From Streptomyces sp. LX-29 (lineage in GTDB: Bacteria > Actinomycetota > Actinomycetes > Streptomycetales > Streptomycetaceae), in NCBI RefSeq assembly GCF_029541745.1, contig NZ_CP089746.1:4349559-4413558 (forward strand): a DNA stretch of 64,000 nt, read 5' to 3'. Positions within the stretch are counted from its first letter, which is position 1. Every line of letters starts with the position of its first letter. Position numbers and translations under genes: made by a program. A model generated the notes under the pieces. That model made no database searches, was not told the DNA's origin, and worked only from the letters and a program-made list of their open reading frames with translations. Shown here piece after piece: positions 1-10,565 of the stretch.

Positions 1-1
1 C

Positions 2-1579
2 CCGGACGGGAGCGTCGAGCCGGACACCGAGGCCGTGCCCCGCCACCAGGCGCTGGCCCGGCTCGGGCTGAAGGTCGCGCACCCCGAGGCCGCCCACCCG
101 CTGCTGGAGAAGCTCGGCGCGACCCCGGCCACCCCGCGGGCCGTGCTGACCACCCCTCAGGTGCGGGCCGCCGTCGCCGCCTCGCTCGACGACGAGGAGC
201 GCTGGGACGAGGCCGAGGACGGCCTGGACGCGTACGAGCTGGCGGAGACCGTGCTGGGGCTTGTGCGCGACGCCCAGCTGGCCCCCGGCGACGAGCCGTG
301 GCTGGCGGCGCTGGCGCTGCCGGACGACGAGGGCGAGCTGGCCCCCGCCGGTGAACTGGTCTTCCCGGGCAGCGACTTCGAATGGGTGATCCGCGAGGGC
401 GAACTGCCGCCGTGCGACCCGGAGCTCGCCGCCCGCTGGGGCGAGCAGCCGCTGGCGGCGGTCGGCGTGCTGGCCGGGTTCACCCTGGTGCGCGCCGCCG
501 ATGTGGTGCTGGACCCGGACGAGCTGGAGCCGCGGGACGGCGACTGGGCGGAGCCCGACGACGCGGGGCTGCTGGACGCGGTGGACGTGTGGTGCGAGGA
601 CGTCCTGGACCGGCTGCCGGAGAGCCCGGTGCCGCCGGTGGCCACCGAGCTCGTCGCCGTGCGGGACCTGGACCTGGTGGCCGACGACGCCTGGCCGCAG
701 GCGCTGGCGATGCTCGCCAAGCCGCCGCTGCGGGACGCGCTCACCACCCCGGTGCGGGTGCTGCTGCCGGACGGCACGACGGAGACGGTGCGCCCGTACA
801 CCGCCTGGTGGCTGCGCGGCCACCCGGTGCTGGAGGGGCGGCGGCCGGCCGGCCTGCGGGCGGCCGGGAGCGACCCACTGCTGGAGGGGCTGTACGAGCC
901 GGCGGACGCGACCGGCTTCGACGACGAGCAGGTGCTGCGCGCGCTGGGCGTGCGCACCTCGGTGGCGGCGCTGCTGGACGAGCCGGGCGGCGCGGCCGAA
1001 CTGCTGGCCCGGCTGGCCGACCCGGCCCGCGAGGTGACGGCCGCCCAGCTGCACGCCGTCTACGGGCTGCTGGCCGATCTCGACCCGGAGCAGGTCACCC
1101 TGCCGGACGAACTGCGGGCCGTGGTCGACGGCGAGGTGCGGGTGGTGGACGCGGCGGAGGCGCTGGTCGCCGACGCGCCGGACCTCCTTCCGCTGGCCGC
1201 CGGGCGGGCGCTGCTGCCGGTGCGGCCCGCGCGCGCGGCGGAGCTGGCGGAGCTGTTGCAGGTGCGGCGGTTGAGCGAGGCGTTCGCGCACGCCGCGGTG
1301 GACGGCGAGGGCGAGCTCCGGGAGGTCCCGGACGCGGTCCGAGTGCTGCTGCCGGGCGCGCCCGAGTCCTACGTCGAGCACGAGGAGCTCGTTGTCGACG
1401 GTGTCGCCCTCGACTGGCGGCGCACCCCCGACGGCGTGCTGCACGCCGCCACCCTCGAAGGCGTCGCCGCGGGGCTGGCCTGGGCGGCCGGCCACTGGCA
1501 CCGCCGCTTCGAGGCCGCGGCCCTTCTGGAGGACCCCACCCGCACCGAAGAGCTCTCCCGGGACCGCTGGTTCGACTGA
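2..1579 (+). CDS. C-terminal part of a very large acidic protein, possibly sacsin/Hsp90-like ATP-binding protein (5' end outside window)
   Basis: The reading frame is open to the left edge of the window, so the GTG at 35 is probably internal and about 525 C-terminal residues are visible. The visible part is acidic and rich in Leu, Ala, Asp and Glu. It is soluble, with no membrane segment and no signal peptide. There are several short conserved-looking stretches, such as a PYTAWWLRGHP motif near residue 270. Composition and length recall the C-terminal region of the very large actinobacterial proteins with an N-terminal sacsin/Hsp90-type ATPase fold, but that domain would lie upstream and cannot be seen. 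The family call is therefore inference. The gene faces the DUF574 methyltransferase tail to tail. The gap between them holds a short stem-loop and one copy of the dispersed hairpin repeat. Confidence 0.45.
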   Translation, partial: PDGSVEPDTEAVPRHQALARLGLKVAHPEAAHPLLEKLGATPATPRAVLTTPQVRAAVAASLDDEERWDEAEDGLDAYELAETVLGLVRDAQLAPGDEPWLAALALPDDEGELAPAGELVFPGSDFEWVIREGELPPCDPELAARWGEQPLAAVGVLAGFTLVRAADVVLDPDELEPRDGDWAEPDDAGLLDAVDVWCEDVLDRLPESPVPPVATELVAVRDLDLVADDAWPQALAMLAKPPLRDALTTPVRVLLPDGTTETVRPYTAWWLRGHPVLEGRRPAGLRAAGSDPLLEGLYEPADATGFDDEQVLRALGVRTSVAALLDEPGGAAELLARLADPAREVTAAQLHAVYGLLADLDPEQVTLPDELRAVVDGEVRVVDAAEALVADAPDLLPLAAGRALLPVRPARAAELAELLQVRRLSEAFAHAAVDGEGELREVPDAVRVLLPGAPESYVEHEELVVDGVALDWRRTPDGVLHAATLEGVAAGLAWAAGHWHRRFEAAALLEDPTRTEELSRDRWFD

Positions 1580-1667
1580 CCCACCGTCACAGCGGCGGAT
1601 CCACCCCCGGATCCGCCGCAACCCCGAGCCCACACCGCCGAGCCCACACCGCTGAGCTCTAGACGCC

Positions 1668-1703
1668 GAGGGGCCTCGCCCCCTCATCCGCCGCGACGGC
1701 GAG
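1668..1703. terminator. Stem-loop plus one dispersed-repeat core between convergent genes
   Basis: A six-base-pair stem (1668-1673 with 1680-1685, six-base loop) is followed by an exact copy of the 16-base core CCGCCGCGACGGCGAG at 1688-1703. The two flanking genes converge here, so a bidirectional terminator role is likely. A 15-base direct repeat (CCGAGCCCACACCGC) also lies at about 1624-1653. Confidence 0.4.
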
Positions 1704-1737
1704 AGCACCGTTCTCCACGGCCCCTCGCCGGGAGGCG

Positions 1738-2556
1738 TCACCGTTTGCGGGCCACCCCGGCGAACAGGTCGATCTTCGTCTTGGCGAGCTCTACCGGGTC
1801 CTTGTCGGGTTCCGGGCGCCAGCAGTGGGCCATCTGGACGCCGGGTTCGATCAGTTCCAGGCCGTCGAAGAAGCGGACGACCTGGTCGAGCGGGCGGCCG
1901 ACGACGGTCATGCCGCCCTTGCGGTAGAGCTCGGTGACCCGCTCGATGATCTTCGGATCGGAGCCGAGGGCGGTGTGGGAGAGGACGAGATAGCTGCCGG
2001 GCACGAGGGCGTCGACCAGCTCGGCGACGATGCCGTAGGGGTCGGCCTCGTCGGCGAAGAAATGCATCACGGCGTTGAGGGAGAGCGCCACGGGCCGGCT
2101 CAGATCGAGGGCCTCGCGCAGCTCGGGCGCCTCGACGATCGACCGCGGCCTGCCGAGATCGGCGTGGACGAAGGCGGTGCGGCCCTCGGGCGTGCTGCGC
2201 AACAGGGCGGTGGCGTAGGTGAGCACGATGGGGTCGTGGTCCACGTAGACGACTCTGGCGTCCGGGGCCAGACTCTGCGCGATCTGGTGGAGGTTGGGCT
2301 CCGTGGGGATGCCGGTGCCGACGTCGAGGAACTGTCGGATGCCGGCTTCGGCGGCGAGCCAGCGCGTGGCGCGTTGCATGAAGTCCCGGTTGGTCCGGGC
2401 GATCAGCCGGATCTCGGGCCAGACGGCGATGACGCCCTCGGCGGCCCGCTGGTCGACCTCGTAGTGGGTCTTGCCGCCCAGGTAGTAGTCGTACATCCGG
2501 GCGGAGTGCGGCTTGCTGGTGTCGATCTCTTCCGCGCGTAACCCGTAACTAGTCAT
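1738..2556 (-). CDS. SAM-dependent methyltransferase, DUF574 / PF04672 family
   Basis: The 272-residue protein has the hallmarks of the actinobacterial S-adenosylmethionine methyltransferase family PF04672. These are an N-terminal ARMYDYYLGGKTHYEVD segment (about residues 20-36), the SAM-binding LDVGTGIPTEPNLH motif (about 78-91), and an acidic VVYVDHDPIVL strand that would hold the ribose hydroxyls. The substrate is unknown. Members are abundant in Streptomyces and are often developmentally controlled. Codon 6 is TTA (complement of 2539-2541), the rare leucine codon read by the bldA tRNA. This predicts that translation is delayed until differentiation. The gene stands alone, convergent with the large gene to its left and divergent from the secreted protein to its right. 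Confidence 0.85.
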   Translation of the reverse strand: MTSYGLRAEEIDTSKPHSARMYDYYLGGKTHYEVDQRAAEGVIAVWPEIRLIARTNRDFMQRATRWLAAEAGIRQFLDVGTGIPTEPNLHQIAQSLAPDARVVYVDHDPIVLTYATALLRSTPEGRTAFVHADLGRPRSIVEAPELREALDLSRPVALSLNAVMHFFADEADPYGIVAELVDALVPGSYLVLSHTALGSDPKIIERVTELYRKGGMTVVGRPLDQVVRFFDGLELIEPGVQMAHCWRPEPDKDPVELAKTKIDLFAGVARKR

Positions 2557-2672
2557 GTTCGGAAGGCTACGTGAAAACCATGGTCAAGTTCGGCCCTGCT
2601 GAATCCTGTTGAGTATGGAGCTTCCGGGGCCGTTGTGAGTAATGCGTGAAGATCGTACTCTTGTTCTGCTCT

Positions 2673-2691
2673 GGCTTCGCGATGCGAAGCC
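2673..2691 (+). promoter_or_regulatory. 5' leader stem-loop before secreted protein gene
   Basis: A perfect eight-base-pair stem (GGCTTCGC / GCGAAGCC) with a three-base loop ends 22 bases before the ATG at 2714. It leaves the ribosome-binding GGGGGAA exposed just downstream. It could stabilise the mRNA or modulate initiation. No riboswitch class is recognised. Confidence 0.35.
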
Positions 2692-2713
2692 TCATCATTC
2701 TGTGGGGGAATAG

Positions 2714-3487
2714 ATGCGCAAGCGCACCTCGCTCGCCGTACTCACCGCCGCCTCGGCGGCGGTGGCCACCGTCGGACTCGCCGCCCCGGCGGCCCAGGCG
2801 GATGGTTACGGCGACACGGCGATCACCAAGGTGGTCGTCAACGGCGGCAAGAGCGTCGTCGTGGGCACCAGCGGTGCCAAGAAGTTCACGGTCTCGGTGA
2901 CGGCGAAGGACAACTCCGGCATCAAGAAGGCCGAGATCAACCTGCACGGCCCGGCGTCCGGTTTCGAGCAGCCGACCTCCAAGGTCACCTGCAAGGCGGA
3001 CAACGCCACCACCTCGACCTGCTCGGCCACCTTCGTGGTGGACCCGAAGGTCGACCTGTACGACAACAAGCTCGCCGGCACCTGGTACGTCTACGCGTGG
3101 GTGGACGCCGAGGACGGCGACTTCTACACGAGCGAGAAGGTCGGCTCCTTCAAGCTGCAGCGTGAGTCCAAGCTGACGGTCAACGCCTCCCCGGAGCCGG
3201 TGAAGAAGGGCAAGACCCTCACCGTCACCGGCAAGCTGACCCGCGCCCACTGGGACGTCTTCGGCGACAACAAGTGGGTCGCGCACGGCAACCAGTCCGT
3301 GAAGCTGGAGTTCCGCAAGAAGGGCGCCAAGACCTTCACCTCCGTCAAGACGGTGAAGAGCGCGTCCAACGGCGCCCTGAAGACGACGGTCAAGGCGTCG
3401 GCGGACGGCGACTGGCGCTTCAACTACGCCGGCAACACCAGCCACTCGGCGGTCGCCTCCGCGGTGGACTTCGTCGACGTGCGCTGA
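2714..3487 (+). CDS. Secreted protein with two predicted beta-sandwich domains
   Basis: The 257-residue protein starts at an ATG preceded by GGGGGAA. It opens with a classical Sec signal peptide: MRKR, then an Ala/Val-rich hydrophobic core, with likely cleavage after AAPAAQA at about residue 30. The mature part has a first domain of about 125 residues containing two Cys, plausibly a disulphide (CKADNATTSTC). The second domain of about 100 residues (KLTVNASPEPVKKGKTLTV onwards) looks like a bacterial Ig-like fold. The SVTAKDNSGIKKAEINL pattern is typical of surface Ig-like modules in Streptomyces. No catalytic motif is visible and the function is unknown. The gene ends at a strong hairpin shared with the convergent ATPase gene. 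Confidence 0.7.
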   Translation: MRKRTSLAVLTAASAAVATVGLAAPAAQADGYGDTAITKVVVNGGKSVVVGTSGAKKFTVSVTAKDNSGIKKAEINLHGPASGFEQPTSKVTCKADNATTSTCSATFVVDPKVDLYDNKLAGTWYVYAWVDAEDGDFYTSEKVGSFKLQRESKLTVNASPEPVKKGKTLTVTGKLTRAHWDVFGDNKWVAHGNQSVKLEFRKKGAKTFTSVKTVKSASNGALKTTVKASADGDWRFNYAGNTSHSAVASAVDFVDVR

Positions 3488-3506
3488 GACGCGCGCTGAG
3501 CTCAGC

Positions 3507-3526
3507 CCCCGGCCGCGCGGCCGGGG
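3507..3526. terminator. Bidirectional hairpin terminator
   Basis: A perfect eight-base-pair stem CCCCGGCC / GGCCGGGG with a four-base loop lies 19 bases after the secreted protein stop and just before the stop of the convergent P-type ATPase gene. There is no long T-tract, as is common in high-GC actinobacteria. Confidence 0.6.
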
Positions 3527-3530
3527 TGTC

Positions 3531-5921
<2,391 letters not shown>

Positions 5922-6008
5922 GTCTCCGACGGTACGGGGGGAATCGGGCCCTCACGCGCCGAATGGCGATACCCGCCCAGCGGCGATACGCCGCGCGGGC
6001 GCGGGGTT

Positions 6009-6272
6009 TCAGCCCTCGGTCGCCGGCTCACCCTGCGCGCGGCGGATGGCGGCGTCGCGCTTGCGGACGTACCAGATGCCGATGAGCCCGAGGCCGCCGC
6101 CGGCCAGGCAGGTCCAGAGCCACCAGAGGCGGTCGTGGTCGGAGAGCCAGCCGTAGAAGGGGAGCTGGGCGAGGAAGAGGAGGAACCAGAGCACGGTGCC
6201 GCCGATGATGGTGGCGACGACGTTGCCCTCCAGGGGCTCGGGGGCCTCGTGCTTGGGGGTCCACTTCGTCAT
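6009..6272 (-). CDS. DUF2530 small membrane protein
   Basis: This is an 87-residue protein with two predicted transmembrane helices (about residues 20-38 and 50-67) and a positively charged C-terminal tail (WYVRKRDAAIRRAQ). The opening KWTPKHEAPEPLEGN is typical of the actinobacterial DUF2530 family. Function is unknown. It is divergently arranged with the AzgA-type purine permease at 6625, an arrangement I believe is recurrent in actinomycetes. It may share the regulatory region between the two genes. Confidence 0.8.
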   Translation of the reverse strand: MTKWTPKHEAPEPLEGNVVATIIGGTVLWFLLFLAQLPFYGWLSDHDRLWWLWTCLAGGGLGLIGIWYVRKRDAAIRRAQGEPATEG

Positions 6273-6624
6273 GCGGACAGCTTACGGGGGAGCAGCCGTT
6301 GCCCCGGGCCGTGCGCGCGGGCGTACCGAGCGCGGACCGGGCGTACGGGCGTTCGGCCGGGCTGGACGCCCGGCGCGGGCACCCGCCCACACCCCTCGGC
6401 ACCACCCGTCGGCACTCGCCCCACCCCTCGGCACCCGCCCACACCCGTCGGCACGCGCCGGCTCCCACCCGGCCCGGAGCGTCTACGCGCGGAGATAGCG
6501 CCATTCGGCTTATGCATTCATACTGAATCGATCTGGGTCTGACTGGATTTCTTTGTCTGATCATCCAATCAGGCCCGGTTTCTTTTGCCCTGATTCCGAA
6601 GCTCCCCGCATCACGAGGTCATCC
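6273..6624. promoter_or_regulatory. Divergent intergenic region with short tandem repeats and two palindromes
   Basis: This 352-base gap has no gene. At about 6390-6465 there are four diverged copies of a CACCC(C/G)TCGGCAC unit. Closer to the permease is an AT-richer stretch with a 13-base palindrome ATTCA-TAC-TGAAT at 6516-6528 and a CTGAT-N6-ATCAG inverted repeat at 6557-6572. Both lie where a promoter/operator for the permease would be expected. No purine-riboswitch core is recognisable. Confidence 0.45.
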
Positions 6625-8097
6625 ATGTCCCCCTCCGCCACGGCTCCGGTCGACGCCAAGCAGCCCCCGCCGGAACCCGCACCGCCCGTCGGCCGGATGG
6701 ACGGGTTCTTCCGGATCACCGAGCGGGGGTCGACGGTCGCGCGCGAGATGCGTGGCGGTCTGGCGACGTTCTTCGCGATGGCCTACATCATCGTGCTGAA
6801 CCCGATCATCCTCGGGTCGGGCACGGACAAGTTCGGGCACCAGCTGGAGAACGGGGAGTTGGTCACCGCGACCGCCCTGATGGCGGGGCTGACCACGCTC
6901 CTCATGGGCGTCATCGGCAATGTGCCGATCGCGCTCGCGGCCGGGCTCGGCATCAACGCCGTGGTCGCGCTCCAGCTCGCGCCCCGGATGAGCTGGCCGG
7001 ACGCGATGGGCATGGTGGTCCTGGCGGGCCTGGTGCTGATGATCCTGGTCGCCTCGGGTCTGCGGCAGCGTGTGATGGACGCGATCCCGCGCGGGCTCCA
7101 GCGGGCGATCGCGATCGGCATCGGCCTGTTCATCGCGCTGATCGGCCTGGTCGACGCCGGCTTCGTGACCCGTAACCCGGACCGTGCGCACACCACCGTG
7201 CCGCTGGGGCTGGGCATCGACGGGCGGCTCCAGGGCTGGCCGGTGCTGGTCTTCGTGCTCGGTCTCGCCCTCACCTTCGTGCTGGTCGTCCGCAGGCAGC
7301 GCGGCGCGATCCTCATCGGCATCGTGGTCAGCGCCTCCTTCGCGATCATCCTCAACTCGCTGGCCACCATCCCGGACGAGGACTGGGGTCTGAGCGTCCC
7401 GCGGGTGCCGGACCAGGTGGTCGACACCCCGGACTTCGGCCTCATAGGCGACGTCAGTCTCTTCGGCGGCTTCCACGAGGTCGGCATCCTCACCGGCTGC
7501 CTCTTCGTCTTCACCGTGCTGCTGTCCGGCTTCTTCGACGCGATGGGCACCATCATCGGCGTCGGCGAGGAGGCCGGGCTGACCGACGAGCGCGGTCAGA
7601 TGCCGGGCATGGGGCGGATCCTGATGGTCGACGGCGTCGCCGTGGCCGGCGGCGGCTTCGGCTCCTCCTCGGCCAACACCTGTTTCGTGGAGTCCACGGC
7701 GGGCGTCGGCGAGGGCGCGCGGACCGGCCTCGCCAACATCATGACCGGCGGCCTCTTCCTGCTGGCGCTCGTCTTCACCCCGCTGGCGAAGGTGGTGCCC
7801 TCACAGGCCGCCACCCCGGCGCTGGTGGTCGTGGGCTTCCTGATCATGGCGGCCAACGTCAAGGAGATCGACTGGAACGACTCCACGATCGCCGTTCCGG
7901 CCTTCCTGACGATCATCTGCATGCCGTTCACGTACAGCATCACCAACGGCATCGGCGTGGGCGTGCTGGCCTTCATCCTGCTGCGGATCGCGGTCGGCCG
8001 GGCGCGGGAGATCCCCTGGCTGCTGAACGCCGTGGGGCTCTGCTTCCTGGTCTACTTCCTGCTCGACCCGATCGAGCAGCTGCTGGGAGTCCAGTAG
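6625..8097 (+). CDS. NCS2-family (AzgA-type) purine permease
   Basis: This 490-residue multi-pass membrane protein belongs to the AzgA branch of the NCS2 nucleobase transporters (guanine/hypoxanthine/adenine:H+ symport). The family signatures are GGLATFFAMAYIIVLNP near the N-terminus, AAGLGINAVVALQ in the third helix, and the substrate-site regions SSSANTCFVESTAGVGEGAR and TGLANIMTGGLF. The ATG at 6625 has a GAGGT ribosome site six to eight bases upstream. An upstream TTG at 6553 in frame lacks a good site and would add 24 atypical residues, so 6625 is preferred. About 12-13 transmembrane helices are expected. The exact purine cannot be told from the sequence. Confidence 0.88.
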   Translation: MSPSATAPVDAKQPPPEPAPPVGRMDGFFRITERGSTVAREMRGGLATFFAMAYIIVLNPIILGSGTDKFGHQLENGELVTATALMAGLTTLLMGVIGNVPIALAAGLGINAVVALQLAPRMSWPDAMGMVVLAGLVLMILVASGLRQRVMDAIPRGLQRAIAIGIGLFIALIGLVDAGFVTRNPDRAHTTVPLGLGIDGRLQGWPVLVFVLGLALTFVLVVRRQRGAILIGIVVSASFAIILNSLATIPDEDWGLSVPRVPDQVVDTPDFGLIGDVSLFGGFHEVGILTGCLFVFTVLLSGFFDAMGTIIGVGEEAGLTDERGQMPGMGRILMVDGVAVAGGGFGSSSANTCFVESTAGVGEGARTGLANIMTGGLFLLALVFTPLAKVVPSQAATPALVVVGFLIMAANVKEIDWNDSTIAVPAFLTIICMPFTYSITNGIGVGVLAFILLRIAVGRAREIPWLLNAVGLCFLVYFLLDPIEQLLGVQ

Positions 8098-8115
8098 CGG
8101 CGGCGACTCGGTACC

Positions 8116-8301
8116 TCAGGGGACCTCGCGGTAGAACCGCTCGGTCTCGTCGACGGCCGTCTTGAAACGTTCGTCGAAGTCATCGCGGATGAGCGTCCGG
8201 ACCACATAGTCCTGGACGCTCATTCCGCGTTTGGCGGCGTGCTGCCGGAGGCGCTCCAGCAGCTCCGTGTCTATCCGCAGGCTGAGCACTCTTGATCCCA
8301 T
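8116..8301 (-). CDS. Ribbon-helix-helix DNA-binding protein (CopG/Arc-like)
   Basis: The 61-residue protein has the classic ribbon-helix-helix pattern. The strand SRVLSLRIDTELLERLRQHA is followed by KRGMSVQDYVVRTLI, and then an acidic tail DDFDERFKTAVDETERFYREVP. Such proteins are often antitoxins, but I see no adjacent toxin gene on either strand. It therefore looks like an orphan regulator. It is convergent with the purine permease, with only 18 bases between stops. Confidence 0.75.
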   Translation of the reverse strand: MGSRVLSLRIDTELLERLRQHAAKRGMSVQDYVVRTLIRDDFDERFKTAVDETERFYREVP

Positions 8302-8394
8302 GCCGTCAGCCTCGCGGGGGCCCTACTTCACCGCGTCGGTTTCCGGTCGGTCCTCACTCGTTCGGGGGAGGGGGTGCCCTCCCGTTAACCCGGT

Positions 8395-8428
8395 TTCTTT
8401 AGGCGAGGTAATGAGTTATGCTAAAGAA
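8395..8428 (+). promoter_or_regulatory. Inverted repeat at the marR start: candidate autoregulatory operator
   Basis: A perfect eight-base inverted repeat TTCTTTAG ... CTAAAGAA (8395-8402 and 8421-8428) with an 18-base spacer spans the ribosome-binding GAGG and the ATG at 8418. It ends two bases before a second in-frame ATG at 8430. It is AT-rich against a GC-rich background. That fits MarR autoregulation or translational masking. Confidence 0.5.
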
Positions 8429-9026
8429 CATGCCGGATCTGTCCCCCCTTCCGCGACCGGCGGAGGAGTTCCCCGAGGAAGCGGTCGACCCCGACGAACG
8501 GGTCGGGGCCGAATCCGCCGCCCCGCAGGCGGCCGCCGACCGCCACGACGGACACCACGACGACCGTCATGACGACGCTCGTCATGACGAGCGACCCGCC
8601 GCGCGCGACGCCGACGCGGTCGCCGTGGACCAGCTGCGCTCCGCCGTGATGCGGCTGGGGCGGAGGCTGAAGCACCAGCGCGTGGACGAGTCGCTCAGCC
8701 CCACCGAGATGTCGGTGCTGGGCACCCTGGCGCGCTGTGGCTCGGCCACCCCCGGGGAGCTGGCCCGCAAGGAGCACGTCCAGCCGCCGTCGATGACCCG
8801 CATCGTGGCGCTGCTGGAGGCCAAGGGACTGGTCAGGCTGGAGCCGCACCCCGAGGACCGGCGCCAGAAGGTGGTGTCGCAGACCGAGCAGGCCGAGGCC
8901 ATGCTCGAAGAGAGCCGCCGCAAGCGCAACGCGTGGCTGGCCGAGCTGGTCGGGGAGCTGACCGAGGACGAGCGGGCGACGCTGCGCGCCGCCGCGCCCG
9001 TGCTGGAGAAGCTGGCGCACCTGTAG
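8418..9026 (+). CDS. MarR-family transcriptional regulator
   Basis: The 202-residue protein has a MarR winged helix-turn-helix in its C-terminal two thirds. The dimer helix is VDQLRSAVMRLGRRLKHQR, the recognition region is TPGELARKEHVQPPSMTRIV, and the wing is GLVRLEPHPEDRRQKVV. It is fused to an unusual N-terminal extension of about 70 residues, rich in His and Asp (RHDGHHDDRHDDARHDERP). The MFS exporter gene follows 78 bases downstream. Repression of that exporter, relieved by a small ligand, is the natural inference. A second ATG at 8430 is equally possible as the start. Confidence 0.85.
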   Translation: MLKNMPDLSPLPRPAEEFPEEAVDPDERVGAESAAPQAAADRHDGHHDDRHDDARHDERPAARDADAVAVDQLRSAVMRLGRRLKHQRVDESLSPTEMSVLGTLARCGSATPGELARKEHVQPPSMTRIVALLEAKGLVRLEPHPEDRRQKVVSQTEQAEAMLEESRRKRNAWLAELVGELTEDERATLRAAAPVLEKLAHL

Positions 9027-9104
9027 CACGCACAAGCACACGGCACACCGAGCACGGCTGGCAAGCGCAGCGCTTACCACCCGGTCCGAGGAGGCGAACG
9101 CACC

Positions 9105-10565
9105 TTGAGTACGGGACCCGGAGCAGACTCCGCACCCGCACCGAACCCCGACTCCCACCCCCACCCCCACCCCCACCCCCACCCCGACCCCGACGCCGGA
9201 TCGGACTCCGCCCGCGTCGGCACCCACCCGGATCTGACGAAGCGCTCCGCCGAGCCCGCCCCCCGCGGGATGTTCAGCTCGCTCAAGGTCCGCAACTACC
9301 GGCTCTTCGCCACCGGTGCCGTCATATCCAACACCGGCACCTGGATGTCCCGCATAGCCCAGGACTGGCTGGTCCTCAGCCTCACCGGATCCTCCGCCGC
9401 CGTGGGCATCACCACGGCCCTGCAGTTCCTGCCCATGCTGCTGTTCGGGCTCTACGGCGGCGTGATCGCCGACCGCTATCCCAAGCGGCGCATCCTGCTC
9501 ATGACCCAGTCGGCGCTCGGCGCCTGCGGCCTGGCGCTGGCCGCGCTCACCCTCAGCGGCCATGTGCAGGTCTGGCATGTGTACCTCTTCGCGTTCCTGC
9601 TCGGCCTGGTCACCGTGGTCGACAACCCGACCCGCCAGGCGTTCGTCGCGGAGATGGTCGGCCCCCAGGACCTGCGCAACGCGGTCAGCCTGAACTCCGC
9701 GAACTTCCAGTCCGCCCGGATGATCGGCCCGGCGATCGCCGGTGTCCTGATCACCGCCGTCGGCAGCGGCTGGGCCTTCCTGCTCAACGGCCTGTCCTTC
9801 GGCGCCCCGCTGATCGGCCTGCTGATGATGCGCCCCGCCGAGCTGCACAGGATGGAACGCGCACCGCGCGGCAAGGGCCAGCTGCGGGAGGGCCTGCGGT
9901 ACGTGGCCGGACGCCCCGAGCTGCTCTGGCCGATCGTCCTGGTCGGCCTGGTCGGCACCTTCGGCTACAACTTCCCGATCTGGCTGAGCGCCTTCGCCGA
10001 CGACGTCTTCCACGCCGGCCCCGGCACCTACGGCCTGCTCAACACCCTGATCGCGATCGGCTCGCTCACCGGCGCGCTGCTCGCCGCCCGGCGCGCGACC
10101 TCGCGGCTGCGGTTGATGGTCGGCGCGGCGCTGCTGTTCGGCGTCCTCCAGATGGCGGCGTCCCTGGCCCCGTCGTACTGGCTCTTCGCCGCGCTGATGG
10201 TCCCGATCGGCGTCTTCGGCCTGACCTTCCAGGTCACCGCCAACTCCAGCGTTCAGCTGGCCACCGATCCCGCGATGCGGGGCCGGGTGATGAGCCTGTT
10301 CATGATGGTCTTCGTCGGCGGCACCCCGCTGGGCGGCCCGCTGGTCGGCTGGCTGACCGACGCCTACGGCGCCCGCGTCGGCTTCCTCGTCGGCGGCACG
10401 GTCTCCGCCCTGTCGGCCCTCACCGTCGGCCTGGTCCTGATCCGACTGGGCGGCCTGCGGCTCCGCGTCGACCTGCGGCGCGGCGAGGGCGGCCGGCGCT
10501 TCGCCTTCGTGCCCAGGGACCCGGCACCCACGCCGGAGCCCGAGCGGGTGACGACGGCGGCCTGA
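9105..10565 (+). CDS. MFS exporter (MFS_3 / enterobactin-exporter-like)
   Basis: The 486-residue protein begins at TTG 9105, preceded by GGAGG. The first 55 residues are disordered and include four His-Pro dipeptides (SHPHPHPHPHPD) encoded by a CCCCAC hexamer run. A 12-helix major facilitator core follows: FSSLKVRNYRLFATGAVISN opens helix 1, GGVIADRYPKRRIL is the loop 2-3 signature, and DNPTRQAFVAEMVGPQDLRN is typical of the MFS_3 drug/siderophore exporters. The upstream MarR gene probably controls it. The substrate is unknown, with antibiotics or hydrophobic toxins the usual cargo of this branch. Confidence 0.85.
   Translation: MSTGPGADSAPAPNPDSHPHPHPHPHPDPDAGSDSARVGTHPDLTKRSAEPAPRGMFSSLKVRNYRLFATGAVISNTGTWMSRIAQDWLVLSLTGSSAAVGITTALQFLPMLLFGLYGGVIADRYPKRRILLMTQSALGACGLALAALTLSGHVQVWHVYLFAFLLGLVTVVDNPTRQAFVAEMVGPQDLRNAVSLNSANFQSARMIGPAIAGVLITAVGSGWAFLLNGLSFGAPLIGLLMMRPAELHRMERAPRGKGQLREGLRYVAGRPELLWPIVLVGLVGTFGYNFPIWLSAFADDVFHAGPGTYGLLNTLIAIGSLTGALLAARRATSRLRLMVGAALLFGVLQMAASLAPSYWLFAALMVPIGVFGLTFQVTANSSVQLATDPAMRGRVMSLFMMVFVGGTPLGGPLVGWLTDAYGARVGFLVGGTVSALSALTVGLVLIRLGGLRLRVDLRRGEGGRRFAFVPRDPAPTPEPERVTTAA

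Noticed and set aside
8116-8301. Toxin-antitoxin module
   Set aside because: The ribbon-helix-helix protein resembles an antitoxin, but no toxin-like gene is adjacent on either strand.
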